Shown here piece after piece: positions 1 to 8,682 of a stretch of DNA of 15,743 bases. The notes under the pieces were generated by a model that did not search any database, was not told the DNA's origin, and saw only the letters and a program-made list of their open reading frames with translations. Numbering within the stretch: the stretch's first letter is position 1; each line of letters opens with the position of its first letter. This DNA is from an uncultured Succinatimonas sp. (GTDB taxonomy: Bacteria; Pseudomonadota; Gammaproteobacteria; Enterobacterales; Succinivibrionaceae): NCBI GenBank assembly GCA_900548485.1, contig URKL01000009.1, positions 1 through 15,743 of the forward strand, in the 5' to 3' direction. The translations under genes and the position numbers were made by a program.

Positions 1-45
1 GGGGCCGATGATGAGCTTCATGCTACACAAAAAGCCTCAGGACTT

Positions 46-3000
46 TTGAAAATATATTTATACAGATCGTATTTTAATAATCGTTTCGTTGAGGTTAATT
101 GCCAAGGCAATACCAATAATACAGGTAATAACGGTGCAGGTAAGACCTCTCTTTTAAGTTTAATTCCAATTTTTTATGGGGCTGAGCCTAATGCTGTAGT
201 CTCAAGAGAGGCAGGAAAACTGTCATTCGTACAGTATTATTTACCCTCGCCTTCATCGATGATTGCTTTTGAATACTTACATCAGGGACAAGAACGATGT
301 GTACTTTTATATAGTAATGCTTCCATGCTTTATTATCGTTTTGTTGCCTGTAGTGCTAAGGAGCTATTTTCCTCTGAGAATATGCGTTCTCATGAAGAAT
401 TTAAGGATACTCGTGAGTGGTTAAAATCTTATATTGCCAAAAAATATAATACTAGTTTGCAACTAAATTCAACCTTAGATTACAGAACTATTATCCAAAA
501 TGGACGGAGACGTTTATCAAAAAATCGTCAACAGAATATCGCTATATCTCGAGATTTCTCTTTATGTATGCCTCAAGATGAAATGCAACATATGGGGGCT
601 TTAACTTCAATTATGATACGTAATTCACGCATGTTGGAACAATTACGTATCATGTTAGTTGACTGTTATTTAGATAATTCGATTCATATTGAAGTTCCTG
701 TAGTTGATGAACAAAGCGTACAAAGTCATACCTTAATGGCGATTTTAGAGGTTAAGAAAAAAGAACCTCAATTAAGAGCATCTTTAGAACTAAAATCAAA
801 GTTAAGTGAAGTTTTAGGCAAGATCTTATCTTGTTATAAATTTATAAATACTTATAAGGATAAGGTAGAAGCGCGTGTTACAAAGTTACAAGCTTTGATT
901 AAAGATCAAGAAGATGAATTAAATACTCTTAAAGAAGATTATGAGCAAAAACATTCAGATCTATCCTTACAAAAGAATACTAAAGAGCGTTTGATCTCAA
1001 GCCATCAAAATAGATTAGATACACTACAGCAAAAACGTAATCATTATGATGAGCAAAATATCAATGAACTTATTGCACGTTATGAAGATTTAGCTTCTTA
1101 TAAAGATAGGGAGCATACTTTAAAAGAACATTATGACAATATTAAAGCTTCACAAGAAAAACTTATTGAGGATTTCAATAGTAGGCTTTTGATATTAACG
1201 AATAAACATCATAATAATTGTAAAAAGATCAATGAGTCTCTAAGTTCTTGTAAACAAAAACTTAATGAGCTTAAAGTTGAGCTCAATGAATATAAAAATC
1301 AAGAACGCTCAAAAAATGAAAAAGAACGTGAGCAACGTTTATATGAGCGTAGTCTTGAAAAACAAGAACTTAACGATAAGATTTTAGAAATCTCTCTGCA
1401 AATTGAAGCGTCTAAGTTGCCAACTGAAGAAGAGGCGCAAAAAAGTTTAGCTTATGAAAAGCAAATTGCGGCTTTAAATTCTGAACAAGAAAAAAGGCAG
1501 ACTGATTTTATTAGCGTAACCAAAGCCTTACATGAACAAGATGAAAAGTTAGCTATACTTAAGCATAATTTAGATAAGCTTAAAGAAGAAATAGCTAGAC
1601 TCATTTCTAAAATAGATCTTTTAAAAGAACAACTTTACCCTCAAGAGGGTTCTTTACAGGCATTTTTAGAAGATATAAATCCTAAGTGGCGAGAGCATTT
1701 AGGCAAGATTATAAATCCAAGTTTGTTATCAAGAGTTGATTTAAAACCTGAATATTCAAGTTCGGTTGATTCTTTTTATGGTATTACTCTTGATTATGAA
1801 GCTATTGAAACGCCTTCATATCTTTTAAAAGCTACTGAGCTTGAAAGATTACGTGATGAGGCGTTGTTACAACTTGAAAAATTACAACGTGATAAAAAGC
1901 GCGATATTGAGAGTTTTTATAAAGAGCAAAAAGAACAACAAATTTTACAGGCTAAGGTACAGCGTTTATCTTCTGATATCGAAAAAGCCCAAAAAGAGAT
2001 TTCTGCACAGAAAAATCTTTATGAAACTTATAAAGCTGAAATTAAACGTAATGCTCAAAAGCGTTGCGACAAACTTTTAGATAATTTAGTTGCATATAAA
2101 AAGCATCTTTCGGTATTTGATGCAAATACTGAACAAATGCTTTCTGATATCAAACAAAGATATTTAGATCGCTGTAATGAACTTGCAGCTTCTTATGCAC
2201 AAAAGCAAGATCCTATTTTAGAGTACGAAAAGCAAAAACAAGCTCAATTAGATACAGAAAATTCTGATTATCAGGTGCAAAAGAAGCAACTTGAAAGTGC
2301 TCAGGATGCAGCTTTAAAAGAAAAAGGTCTTGATCCATTGGTCGTACGTCAAGCTAAAGAGGTTTATATGCAAGCCTCTTTAGATGTCGAAGAGATCGAA
2401 AAATCGCAACAGCTGATTTTAGACTATAAAGATTGGGAAAAGAGTGAATGGGTTTTATTTGATGAATTAACTTCCGAACTCTATCAATCTCAAGGTGATG
2501 TTGAAAAATTAAATAATGATTTGCGTCGTCTTGATAATGAATTTAAGCGTCAAAGTGATCTTAAAAAGCTTTCTTTAAAAGGGCAACGTCATGATTTAAA
2601 TAGTGCAAATGATGAATATCGTGAATTAGAACAATGCCTTAAGCTTACCTTAGCTAGTGAAATTAGCTCTAATCTTTATGATGATGTTGATGAGGTAGTC
2701 ATCGAACCTATAGAGGTTGCTCATGAGTTAACTCATTTAGCACAAGATTTGATTAAAGAAGCTCATGAATATGGTAAAGAATTAGAAGATGCTATATCTA
2801 AGGTAGATAAGATCTTACAATTACCGAGTCAAGATAATATTATTTCTAAGTCATGGAATGAGCTGTTATCTATAAGAAAAGAAAACTATAAAGGGGATAT
2901 TTATAGTCAAGCTTTTGTTATTTCTTGTATTGATGATTTACAAAAACTCTTAGATGAAATCATTCCTTTACATGAGCAAACTGTAATTGAAAGTGTGCGT

Positions 3001-3702
3001 TCAGCTTCACAATCATTTATGAATTTCTATGTAAGCTTACAGACCTTTAATTCAAGGGTAGCGCACTTATCAAAGGAATTTGGTAAGAAGGTATCTTTAG
3101 ACAATCCATTTACAAGTCTTAGCGATATTCAAATAGAATTGCTCTCTAAAGTTGAAGAACAAGACTTATGGCTACCGTTAGCTAATTTTTCTAAGTTATA
3201 TCAAGATTATTTTGAAAATTATAGTTCTCCTAGCTATGAGTTCTTAAATGCTTTTGAAAAAACTAATGATGCTTTAAGAAGTTGTCATATATCAGCTAAT
3301 TTAGAATCATTAGTTTCACTGAAGGTATCTTTGCGTGAAAATGGGCGCTTAGTACAGATCCGTTCAGATAACGATCTCTCAGGTCTTTCAAGTAGAGGTA
3401 TTTCTAAATTAGCTATTATCGTAATTTTCTGTGGTTTAACGCGTTATTTATGTAAGGACAATAATATTAGAATTCATTGGCCTTTAGATGAATTAGGTGA
3501 ACTTCATGAAGAAAATGTCGTACTGCTTTTTGAACTTATGAATCGCAATAATATTGTGCTTTTCTGTGCGCAACCTAACCCATCGCCATCATTGTTACAG
3601 TATTTTGATACTAATAATTATATTGATAAGAATGAAGGCGTAAAGCTGTGTGTCGATGCTGAACTTTCAGCGAATAATCCTCTGATAAAGAAGGTGCTTT
3701 AA
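46..3702 (+). CDS. mksB: MukB/MksB-like SMC ATPase (JetC-type, DUF3584 family), core of a Wadjet-like system
   Basis: Predicted SMC-like ATPase, 1218 aa, the motor of a condensin-type complex acting on DNA in the cytoplasm. Seen: Walker A GNNGAGKT at residues 27-34 close to the N-terminus; long charged coiled coils at about 240-525 and 605-930; between them a hinge-like segment (about 531-600) with SLQAFLEDINPKW and YGITLDY; a degenerate ABC signature LSGLSSRGISKLA at about 1111-1123; and Walker B WPLDEL with D1148 and E1149. Length and the head motifs fit DUF3584 proteins, which are MukB/MksB relatives. The start is TTG at 46, with AGGA at 39-42 and only 3 nt spacing; it overlaps a TGA of another frame as TTGA (46-49), as in coupled genes. 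The frame is, however, open up to the window edge, so an upstream start is possible. It is followed after 1 bp by the MksE-like gene. The family call is firm; the Wadjet function is inferred from the neighbours, above all the Toprim gene. Confidence 0.82.
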   Translation: MKIYLYRSYFNNRFVEVNCQGNTNNTGNNGAGKTSLLSLIPIFYGAEPNAVVSREAGKLSFVQYYLPSPSSMIAFEYLHQGQERCVLLYSNASMLYYRFVACSAKELFSSENMRSHEEFKDTREWLKSYIAKKYNTSLQLNSTLDYRTIIQNGRRRLSKNRQQNIAISRDFSLCMPQDEMQHMGALTSIMIRNSRMLEQLRIMLVDCYLDNSIHIEVPVVDEQSVQSHTLMAILEVKKKEPQLRASLELKSKLSEVLGKILSCYKFINTYKDKVEARVTKLQALIKDQEDELNTLKEDYEQKHSDLSLQKNTKERLISSHQNRLDTLQQKRNHYDEQNINELIARYEDLASYKDREHTLKEHYDNIKASQEKLIEDFNSRLLILTNKHHNNCKKINESLSSCKQKLNELKVELNEYKNQERSKNEKEREQRLYERSLEKQELNDKILEISLQIEASKLPTEEEAQKSLAYEKQIAALNSEQEKRQTDFISVTKALHEQDEKLAILKHNLDKLKEEIARLISKIDLLKEQLYPQEGSLQAFLEDINPKWREHLGKIINPSLLSRVDLKPEYSSSVDSFYGITLDYEAIETPSYLLKATELERLRDEALLQLEKLQRDKKRDIESFYKEQKEQQILQAKVQRLSSDIEKAQKEISAQKNLYETYKAEIKRNAQKRCDKLLDNLVAYKKHLSVFDANTEQMLSDIKQRYLDRCNELAASYAQKQDPILEYEKQKQAQLDTENSDYQVQKKQLESAQDAALKEKGLDPLVVRQAKEVYMQASLDVEEIEKSQQLILDYKDWEKSEWVLFDELTSELYQSQGDVEKLNNDLRRLDNEFKRQSDLKKLSLKGQRHDLNSANDEYRELEQCLKLTLASEISSNLYDDVDEVVIEPIEVAHELTHLAQDLIKEAHEYGKELEDAISKVDKILQLPSQDNIISKSWNELLSIRKENYKGDIYSQAFVISCIDDLQKLLDEIIPLHEQTVIESVRSASQSFMNFYVSLQTFNSRVAHLSKEFGKKVSLDNPFTSLSDIQIELLSKVEEQDLWLPLANFSKLYQDYFENYSSPSYEFLNAFEKTNDALRSCHISANLESLVSLKVSLRENGRLVQIRSDNDLSGLSSRGISKLAIIVIFCGLTRYLCKDNNIRIHWPLDELGELHEENVVLLFELMNRNNIVLFCAQPNPSPSLLQYFDTNNYIDKNEGVKLCVDAELSANNPLIKKVL

Positions 3703-3703
3703 G

Positions 3704-4333
3704 ATGGCTGAACTTTTTGAAAGTTGTATTGAAAAGCTTTTAGCAGGCGAGGTTATTGGCAGTGAAACTACACCTCAATTGATGCGTTATCTTGAAGATA
3801 GTGAAAATCTAAAAAATGTGAATATTTGGTTAATGCAGATTAAGCGATTAGTAGCTCAAACTCAGGACAAACGTGGTTTTTACTGTGTATATGCTAATTT
3901 AGATGATGAATCTCGTAAGCGCCAAATTAGATCTCAATTTGATGAAGCGTTAAATGATTTTAATGGCTTAGTAGATTGGTTGAGATTGTGTCGTTCTATT
4001 TCGCATGATGCGCGTCCTTTAGAGGCTGGAGATATTTTACGAGAGTCAGAACTCTTAGCGGCAATAGAAAATTCTAATACTTTATCCTCACAATTAGAAC
4101 GTATTGCTGATAAGTTTCAAAGAGCTAAAAAGTCAGTGACCACTAATAATCGTTTACGCTCGGTTTTAGAGTATCTCACTACTAAAGGCTTTTTTTGTGT
4201 ATCTAATGCTTCAGGCTCTGTTTATATCGCTACAGCTAAATGGTCGCTTTTGTATGATGAACTTGAGTTTATTGCCTCTTGTGAGCGTTTTGAGGAAATA
4301 CAAGATAACTCCATACAGACGGAGCTCTTTTAA
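3704..4333 (+). CDS. mksE: MukE/MksE-like (JetB-type) subunit
   Basis: Predicted winged-helix accessory subunit, 209 aa, expected to bind the kleisin and with it bridge the SMC heads. Seen: no membrane or signal sequence; a helical N-terminal half; and a C-terminal winged-helix-like segment at residues 150-190 ending in YIATAKWSLLYDELEFI, the pattern in which MksE/JetB-type proteins finish. ATG at 3704 lies 1 bp after the SMC stop codon, with AAGGTG at 3691-3696 as ribosome binding site. Its stop codon overlaps the next start as TAATG. Size and position between the SMC and kleisin genes support the call; sequence identity to characterised MksE proteins is likely low, so a plain 'hypothetical protein' label would not be surprising. 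Confidence 0.68.
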   Translation: MAELFESCIEKLLAGEVIGSETTPQLMRYLEDSENLKNVNIWLMQIKRLVAQTQDKRGFYCVYANLDDESRKRQIRSQFDEALNDFNGLVDWLRLCRSISHDARPLEAGDILRESELLAAIENSNTLSSQLERIADKFQRAKKSVTTNNRLRSVLEYLTTKGFFCVSNASGSVYIATAKWSLLYDELEFIASCERFEEIQDNSIQTELF

Positions 4334-5589
4334 TGAGACATAAGGAAACGGCAAAAACAGCTTTTAATCTTTTAAGTCGCAATTTTGAAGTAATTGAAAA
4401 GGCTTGTTATGAGAATAATGGAGATCTTGTTTTAGGCGAAGATTCCTCTTTGCTTGAAGCTTTAGTACGTAATCGTTTGGCTTATTATATTGAAGATGAG
4501 CTTTATATTCGTGTACATTCTAAAGTGAGATCTCTTGTTGATCATGTAAGTAGTCGCTTTCGTTTCCGTGAAAAACATGGTGAATTTGCTGCACTTTTGG
4601 AGACTTTAGAGTATGCTTTGGAATCTTATCATCGCTCTAAGTTAAAACCGCGCTCAGAAGTCTGTCAGATCGCTTTTGATGAGGTGCGTGAGGTAGTTTT
4701 AGATATTACTGAGCTTTTAGATGAAACTGTGGCTATGTATAACCATTTTGTATTAGATGATTTAACCACAGCTTTTGATCTTGATGAAAGAATTATACAA
4801 ACTGTACGTTGTAAAAATGAACTTTTACAAATTAACGAAATTTTTTCACAACTTACAGTAGAGCAATTATTACATTGGTCTGGAGCCGATGCTTTAGTTG
4901 ATCATCTTTTAATGAAAATTTTCAAGCGTAATGTAGATAAAGCTTTAGCTGAACTTAATGTTGTCAATCAGAAGCTTGTAGAGCGTTTAGATAAGCTTAA
5001 TTTTGATCGGCATGTACATAAAATAAATGCTATTTTAGATGGTTTTTCAAAGCGTTATAGTGACAATCCTGCTTATAGACCGGATATTTTAACTAAAACT
5101 ATCCCACAAAATTTATGCTTAAGTTCACCTTTAAAAATTGTTTCCTATGCAGATTTTGCTAATCCTCTTGAAACTTATCAGGAGAATTTAGAGAAGATTG
5201 GGCAAAGTGTTAAAGCTAAATATCAAGAACCTCTAGTTAAAGATAAACAAGATATAGATATAGTTGTTGTCGATGTACGTGATGAAAAACTTATGCGGGA
5301 ACAAGATGAAGTTACACAATATCTAGGTTATTTATTTGAAGCTGTCTTAAGTGATGACTATAAAAAGAGTATCTCTGCTAAAGATTGTTACATAGAATTT
5401 TCAAAGCAATCATCAGAATTTGCACACAAAGTAAAGCTAAAAGATTGGTTATTTTTAGTTATGAGTGAGGCTATAGCTAAAAAACGTATGATAAGACGTC
5501 ATGCTCGCTATGAAGAGGTAACTAAACCTAATGGAGTGTTTGATGGTACTAAGCTTATCTTTGATATTAAGTTTTTAAAGTATGAATAA
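4333..5589 (+). CDS. mksF: MukF/MksF-like kleisin (JetA-type) subunit
   Basis: Predicted kleisin of the MukBEF-like complex, 418 aa, joining the two SMC heads and holding the MksE-like protein. Seen: an N-terminal winged-helix-like region at about 15-95 (LVRNRLAYYIEDELYIR, then VSSRFRFRE); a long helical middle at about 100-330; and a C-terminal small domain at about 335-418 (IEFSKQSSEFAHKVKLKDWLFLVMSEAIA) that would correspond to the head-capping winged helix. The ATG at 4333 shares one base with the preceding stop, with GGAG at 4321-4324 in front. The 3' end overlaps the Toprim gene by 8 bp. The kleisin assignment rests on domain layout, size and operon position rather than a diagnostic motif. 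Confidence 0.68.
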   Translation: MRHKETAKTAFNLLSRNFEVIEKACYENNGDLVLGEDSSLLEALVRNRLAYYIEDELYIRVHSKVRSLVDHVSSRFRFREKHGEFAALLETLEYALESYHRSKLKPRSEVCQIAFDEVREVVLDITELLDETVAMYNHFVLDDLTTAFDLDERIIQTVRCKNELLQINEIFSQLTVEQLLHWSGADALVDHLLMKIFKRNVDKALAELNVVNQKLVERLDKLNFDRHVHKINAILDGFSKRYSDNPAYRPDILTKTIPQNLCLSSPLKIVSYADFANPLETYQENLEKIGQSVKAKYQEPLVKDKQDIDIVVVDVRDEKLMREQDEVTQYLGYLFEAVLSDDYKKSISAKDCYIEFSKQSSEFAHKVKLKDWLFLVMSEAIAKKRMIRRHARYEEVTKPNGVFDGTKLIFDIKFLKYE

Positions 5590-6442
5590 AAGAATAGTTG
5601 CAGTAGCTAAAAGATTAGCTTTAGCTAAAGCTGGTTCTTTTGCTCTAAATCCCTCTATACAATCAATTTGTGAAGAAGTGGGAGTAGGGCAAATTATTGG
5701 AAAAAAAGTAATTTTAAGTACACAAGATTTAATAGCTATAGAAAAGTTTTTTTCCAAAAAACTTCAACAACCAATTTTAAAAACAGATCTCAAAAAAGAG
5801 CATAGATTAGACGCAGCGCAGGCTGGATATGATGAAAAATGGGCGATAACGGCAGTTTTTGCTGATCTTTTAAATTTTTCTTCACAAGGAGATCTTCTGC
5901 CCTTAAATGATAATGAAGTAACTATTCCTAAAAAATGTGTGCTTTCAACAAGTTTAAAAGAGCTTGATTTAGCAAAATTTAAAAGGCTTATAGTTATTGA
6001 AAATGGTGAGATTTTGCAGCATTTAGATATTCTAGATGAAATTTTGCCGGATGATTTTAAGGGGAGTTTAGTTATTTATAGAGGACATGGTTCTAATCTT
6101 AAAGCACTAACTACTCTTATCTCAAAATTAAATTCAGGGGTAAAGATAGCTTTCTTTTGTGATTATGATGCCGCAGGCCTTGTAATTGCACAAAGTTTAA
6201 GTAGATATTTTCACGGTAAGGATTATATTTTAGTGCCTAAGGATCGTTCTGAAACATTGAAACTTTTATCTAAATCTCAATGTTATATTGATCAATTCCA
6301 TCTTTTACAAAGTCTTTTAAATAATGAAAATACTCTAGATAAGCTTAAGACTTTAGCTTTAGATTTGAACAAATTTGAACTAGCTATAATGCAGGAACAT
6401 ATGCTTGCAAATAAAATTGCTTTGCAAGCATATGAAATTTAG
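5582..6442 (+). CDS. mksG: Compact Toprim-domain protein, MksG/JetD-like putative nuclease
   Basis: Predicted Toprim-fold nuclease subunit, 286 aa. In Wadjet/MksBEFG systems the Toprim protein (JetD/MksG) cleaves plasmid DNA captured by the SMC complex. Seen: a Toprim-like acidic set made of E140 in LIVIENGE (136-143), a middle strand VIYRGHG (164-170), and the D194-x-D196 pair in FFCDYDAAG, which resembles the DxDxxG of JetD (DUF2220) and topoisomerase VI-A. The N-terminal about 120 residues carry a basic stretch and KKEHRLDAAQAGYDEKW, possibly DNA-binding. It is shorter than typical JetD proteins (roughly 350-400 aa) and shows no obvious DUF3322-like extension. The start overlaps the kleisin gene by 8 bp, so translation is probably coupled. 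The last codons form a 14-bp inverted repeat. The Toprim call is good; nuclease activity is inferred. Confidence 0.68.
   Translation: MNKRIVAVAKRLALAKAGSFALNPSIQSICEEVGVGQIIGKKVILSTQDLIAIEKFFSKKLQQPILKTDLKKEHRLDAAQAGYDEKWAITAVFADLLNFSSQGDLLPLNDNEVTIPKKCVLSTSLKELDLAKFKRLIVIENGEILQHLDILDEILPDDFKGSLVIYRGHGSNLKALTTLISKLNSGVKIAFFCDYDAAGLVIAQSLSRYFHGKDYILVPKDRSETLKLLSKSQCYIDQFHLLQSLLNNENTLDKLKTLALDLNKFELAIMQEHMLANKIALQAYEI
6398..6434. terminator. 14-bp perfect inverted repeat at the convergent mksG/trpS end
   Basis: Arms CATATGCTTGCAAA (6398-6411) and TTTGCAAGCATATG (6421-6434) are perfectly complementary around a 9-nt loop. They lie inside codons 273-285 of the Toprim gene, and 12 nt beyond the trpS stop on the other strand. 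There is no T-run on either side, so it is not a canonical intrinsic terminator. Its strength and its place between two convergent genes that otherwise lack a visible terminator suggest bidirectional 3'-end formation or transcript stabilisation. Confidence 0.5.
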
Positions 6443-6445
6443 AAA

Positions 6446-7450
6446 TTAGACAGGAAGAGCAAAACCAATTTTGCGATAAACGTCATCTAAGGTTTTTTGA
6501 GCAATTTCGTTAGCATTTGTAGCTCCCTTTGCTAAAACCTCGTTCAAATAAGTCTCGTCATTGCGTAATTGTTGATATCTTTCTTGAATCGGACGTAACA
6601 TCTCAACTACAGCCTCACCGACTTCAGTTTTGAAAGTACCGTACATTTGTCCTTTATAGTGCTCAACTAACTCCTCAATGCTCTTTGAGGTTGATGAGGA
6701 TAAGAGCTCTAAAAGATTAGATACACCAGGTTTTTTATCCCAATCGTAACAAATAACTGGAGGATTATCGCTATCTGTTACCGCACGCTTTAATTTCTTT
6801 AAGATAGATTTAGGATCTTCAAGAATACGAATGACATTATTAGGATTGTCATCAGATTTAGACATCTTCTTTAAAGGGTCTTGTAAAGACATAACGCGAG
6901 CACCAGCCTTAGGGAAATAACCCTCAGGAAGCACAAAGGTTTCACCGTAGATATTATTAAAACGGGTGGCAATATCACGGGTAATTTCAATATGCTGTTT
7001 TTGGTCGTCACCTACAGGGACTAAATTAGCCTGATAAAGTAGAATGTCTGCAGCCATCAATACCGGATAATCAAATAAACCAGCTGTAACATTGTCTGCA
7101 TAACGCTTAGATTTATCTTTATACTGAGTCATACGAGTTAACTCGCCGACTTGAGTATAGCAATTTAAAACCCAAGATAACTGGCAGTGGGCAGGTACGT
7201 GAGATTGTAAAAAAATAGTTGATTTTTCAGGATCGATACCTGCTGCTAAGAAAATAGCTAAGGTATCATAAGATCTTTTTAATAATTCTTTAGGATCTTG
7301 TCTTACAGTGATTGCATGCTCATTAACTACACAATAGATGCAATTGTAATCATTTTGCAGACCTACCCAGTTGCGTAAAGAACCAATATAGTTGCCGACT
7401 GATAGTTCGCCTGATGGTTGAATACCGCTAAAGATGGTTTGTCTGGTCAT
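6446..7450 (-). CDS. trpS: Tryptophanyl-tRNA synthetase
   Basis: Class I aminoacyl-tRNA synthetase that charges tRNA-Trp with tryptophan using ATP; cytoplasmic and essential. It has 334 aa, the same length as the E. coli enzyme. Seen: the HIGH-type region [17 protein letters not shown] (7-23); the tryptophan pocket and dimer region with [14 protein letters not shown] (40-53) and [17 protein letters not shown] (124-140); VGDDQKQH (146-153); and the KMSKS loop KKMSKSDDN (194-202). Start ATG at 7450 with TAAGG a few bases upstream on the minus strand. It stands alone, convergent with the SMC operon (3 bp between stop codons) and downstream of, but separated by a terminator from, the IclR gene. 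I saw no convincing promoter in the about 110 bp upstream. Confidence 0.97.
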   Translation of the reverse strand: MTRQTIFSGIQPSGELSVGNYIGSLRNWVGLQNDYNCIYCVVNEHAITVRQDPKELLKRSYDTLAIFLAAGIDPEKSTIFLQSHVPAHCQLSWVLNCYTQVGELTRMTQYKDKSKRYADNVTAGLFDYPVLMAADILLYQANLVPVGDDQKQHIEITRDIATRFNNIYGETFVLPEGYFPKAGARVMSLQDPLKKMSKSDDNPNNVIRILEDPKSILKKLKRAVTDSDNPPVICYDWDKKPGVSNLLELLSSSTSKSIEELVEHYKGQMYGTFKTEVGEAVVEMLRPIQERYQQLRNDETYLNEVLAKGATNANEIAQKTLDDVYRKIGFALPV

Positions 7451-7563
7451 TTTAATTACCTTAAAAATATATCTAAATTGATGATGCTCACAAGTTTACC
7501 GCAAGAGAATATAAATTCCAAACAACAAAAAAGAGTTGAAGCAATTTTTGACAAATCCATATA

Positions 7564-7591
7564 AAAATGAGCACGATAAGGTGCTCATTTT
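7564..7591 (-). terminator. Intrinsic terminator of the IclR-family gene
   Basis: Perfect 11-bp stem AAAATGAGCAC (7564-7574) / GTGCTCATTTT (7581-7591) with a 6-nt loop. Read on the minus strand, it ends in a run of five T, about 75 nt past the IclR stop codon, isolating that gene from trpS. A smaller 6-bp hairpin AGAAGT/ACTTCT at 7635-7649 lies between them without a T-run. Nothing else recognisable was seen in 7451-7665. Confidence 0.75.
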
Positions 7592-7665
7592 GGGGAAAAT
7601 TAAATCCCATTTAGAAGATTTAACATAATACGTCAGAAGTTTTACTTCTCAGGGATGGAGTTCGT

Positions 7666-8427
7666 TTACAACATTAGATTATTAGTAATCTCACGGGCTC
7701 TTTTTTTGACTTTTTCGACAACTGAAGAGATAACTTCTGTGGTAAATTTATTAAAAGATCCTACTACAGAGATAGCTCCAAGTAGGTTGTGTTCATGATC
7801 GAAAACAGGAACTGCAACACAGCGAATTTCGGCCTCACCTTCACTATTATCAAAAGCCCATCCTTGTAATCTAATGGAAGCTAATTCTCGTCTTAAAGCT
7901 TCAGGACTTGTGATGGAGGTTGCGGTTGCAGGAGTATAGTCTAAATTTGAGATTAAACGTTCTCTAAGTTCGCTTGACTGAAAAGCTAATAGGCATTTTC
8001 CTAATCCTGCATGAACTAAGGAGATTTCTGAGCCTTCACGAGACATCAATCTCACGCCAGCTTTAGGACTAGTTTTCTTGATGACATAATAAGCATGATC
8101 GCCATCCATAATGCCAAAATGGACAGCCAAGCAATCTATACTATTAAGCAGATATTCTAAATGAGGGTTGACTACATCTTTAAGATCTAAAGATTCGGTT
8201 GCAGCCTTGCCTAAAGAGATAAGCTTCATCCATAGTTGTACACTACTGTCATGATTACGTCTTATTAAGCCTAAATTTACCATTTCGTCTATAAGTACAT
8301 ATACGGTACTGCGAGGCAAACCTGTTAGGGAAATAATTTCCGACACACTACAGTGATGATTTTTCTGAACCACATTTAATATGGCCATAGCTCTGTCTAA
8401 GGCTGGAACTCTAGATTTACTATTCAT
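7666..8427 (-). CDS. IclR-family transcriptional regulator, probable galactonate-locus regulator
   Basis: DNA-binding regulator of 253 aa, normal for the IclR family. Seen: N-terminal winged helix-turn-helix at about 8-60 (ALDRAMAILNVV, then SVSEIISLTGLPRSTVYVLIDEMVNLGLI), and a C-terminal effector domain with the family signatures AGLGKCLLAF (about 137-146) and GWAFDNSEGEAEIRCVAVPVFD (about 190-211). It is divergent from the TRAP-dgo operon across a 380-bp region carrying repeated candidate operators, so it most likely controls that operon in response to galactonate or 2-dehydro-3-deoxygalactonate (inference). This differs from E. coli, where the GntR protein DgoR does the job. The start at 8427 has only a weak GGTG ahead of it; AAGGGGA lies about 17 nt upstream. 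A stop codon in frame just upstream rules out a longer protein. Confidence 0.9.
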   Translation of the reverse strand: MNSKSRVPALDRAMAILNVVQKNHHCSVSEIISLTGLPRSTVYVLIDEMVNLGLIRRNHDSSVQLWMKLISLGKAATESLDLKDVVNPHLEYLLNSIDCLAVHFGIMDGDHAYYVIKKTSPKAGVRLMSREGSEISLVHAGLGKCLLAFQSSELRERLISNLDYTPATATSITSPEALRRELASIRLQGWAFDNSEGEAEIRCVAVPVFDHEHNLLGAISVVGSFNKFTTEVISSVVEKVKKRAREITNNLML

Positions 8428-8488
8428 ACAACACCGTTAAATTTCCCCTTGTATGCTTTTTTTCTAGTATTTTAGATCAATTTCCTAA

Positions 8489-8517
8489 ATTTTAAGAATA
8501 AAAATTCATTAAGTAAA
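8489..8517 (-). promoter_or_regulatory. Candidate promoter of the IclR-family gene
   Basis: On the minus strand, TTTACT (8517-8512) and TAAAAT (8494-8489) are separated by 17 bp: 4/6 and 5/6 matches to the sigma70 hexamers. The leader would be about 55 nt. In a region this rich in A and T such matches arise easily, so the call is tentative. Confidence 0.4.
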
Positions 8518-8594
8518 TATAAACGCATGAATTTTATGTTAATTGAAAGTAATCAACTTTATTTAGGTTTTTATCTCTTAATTATATATCTAAA

Positions 8595-8609
8595 ATAATA
8601 GACAATTTG
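8595..8609 (+). promoter_or_regulatory. Candidate IclR operator, copy 1
   Basis: ATAATAGACAATTTG is the upstream copy of a motif present three times in this intergenic region. Here it is part of an 11-bp perfect dyad GACAATTTGTC (8601-8611), followed by CCAAAATTATA, which recurs at 8740-8750. Binding by the adjacent IclR protein is inferred. The copy sits far upstream of the operon promoter, where it could support looping or control of the iclR gene. Confidence 0.45.
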
Positions 8610-8682
8610 TCCAAAATTATAAAATTTAAATATTGTTTAAAATCAATTAATTATGTTTTAGTCAAAGCTTTTTTGTATTAAA

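Noticed and set aside
1841..2080. 79-aa open frame inside the SMC gene
   Set aside because: It lies wholly within the SMC coding sequence in another frame, has a low-complexity Lys/Asn-rich product and no ribosome binding site; it is a shadow of the coiled-coil codons.
5575..5757. 60-aa minus-strand open frame over the kleisin/Toprim junction
   Set aside because: Antisense to the well-supported Toprim gene start, with no family resemblance.
5701..5761. Homopolymer runs (A7, T7, A6) in the Toprim gene as frameshift or phase-variation sites
   Set aside because: The reading frame is intact through them, and runs of this length are common in DNA of this composition.
7466..7487. Possible trpS promoter TTGTGA-16-TATATT on the minus strand
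   Set aside because: Its start point would fall within or next to the TAAGG ribosome binding site, leaving practically no leader, so it is probably chance in AT-rich DNA.
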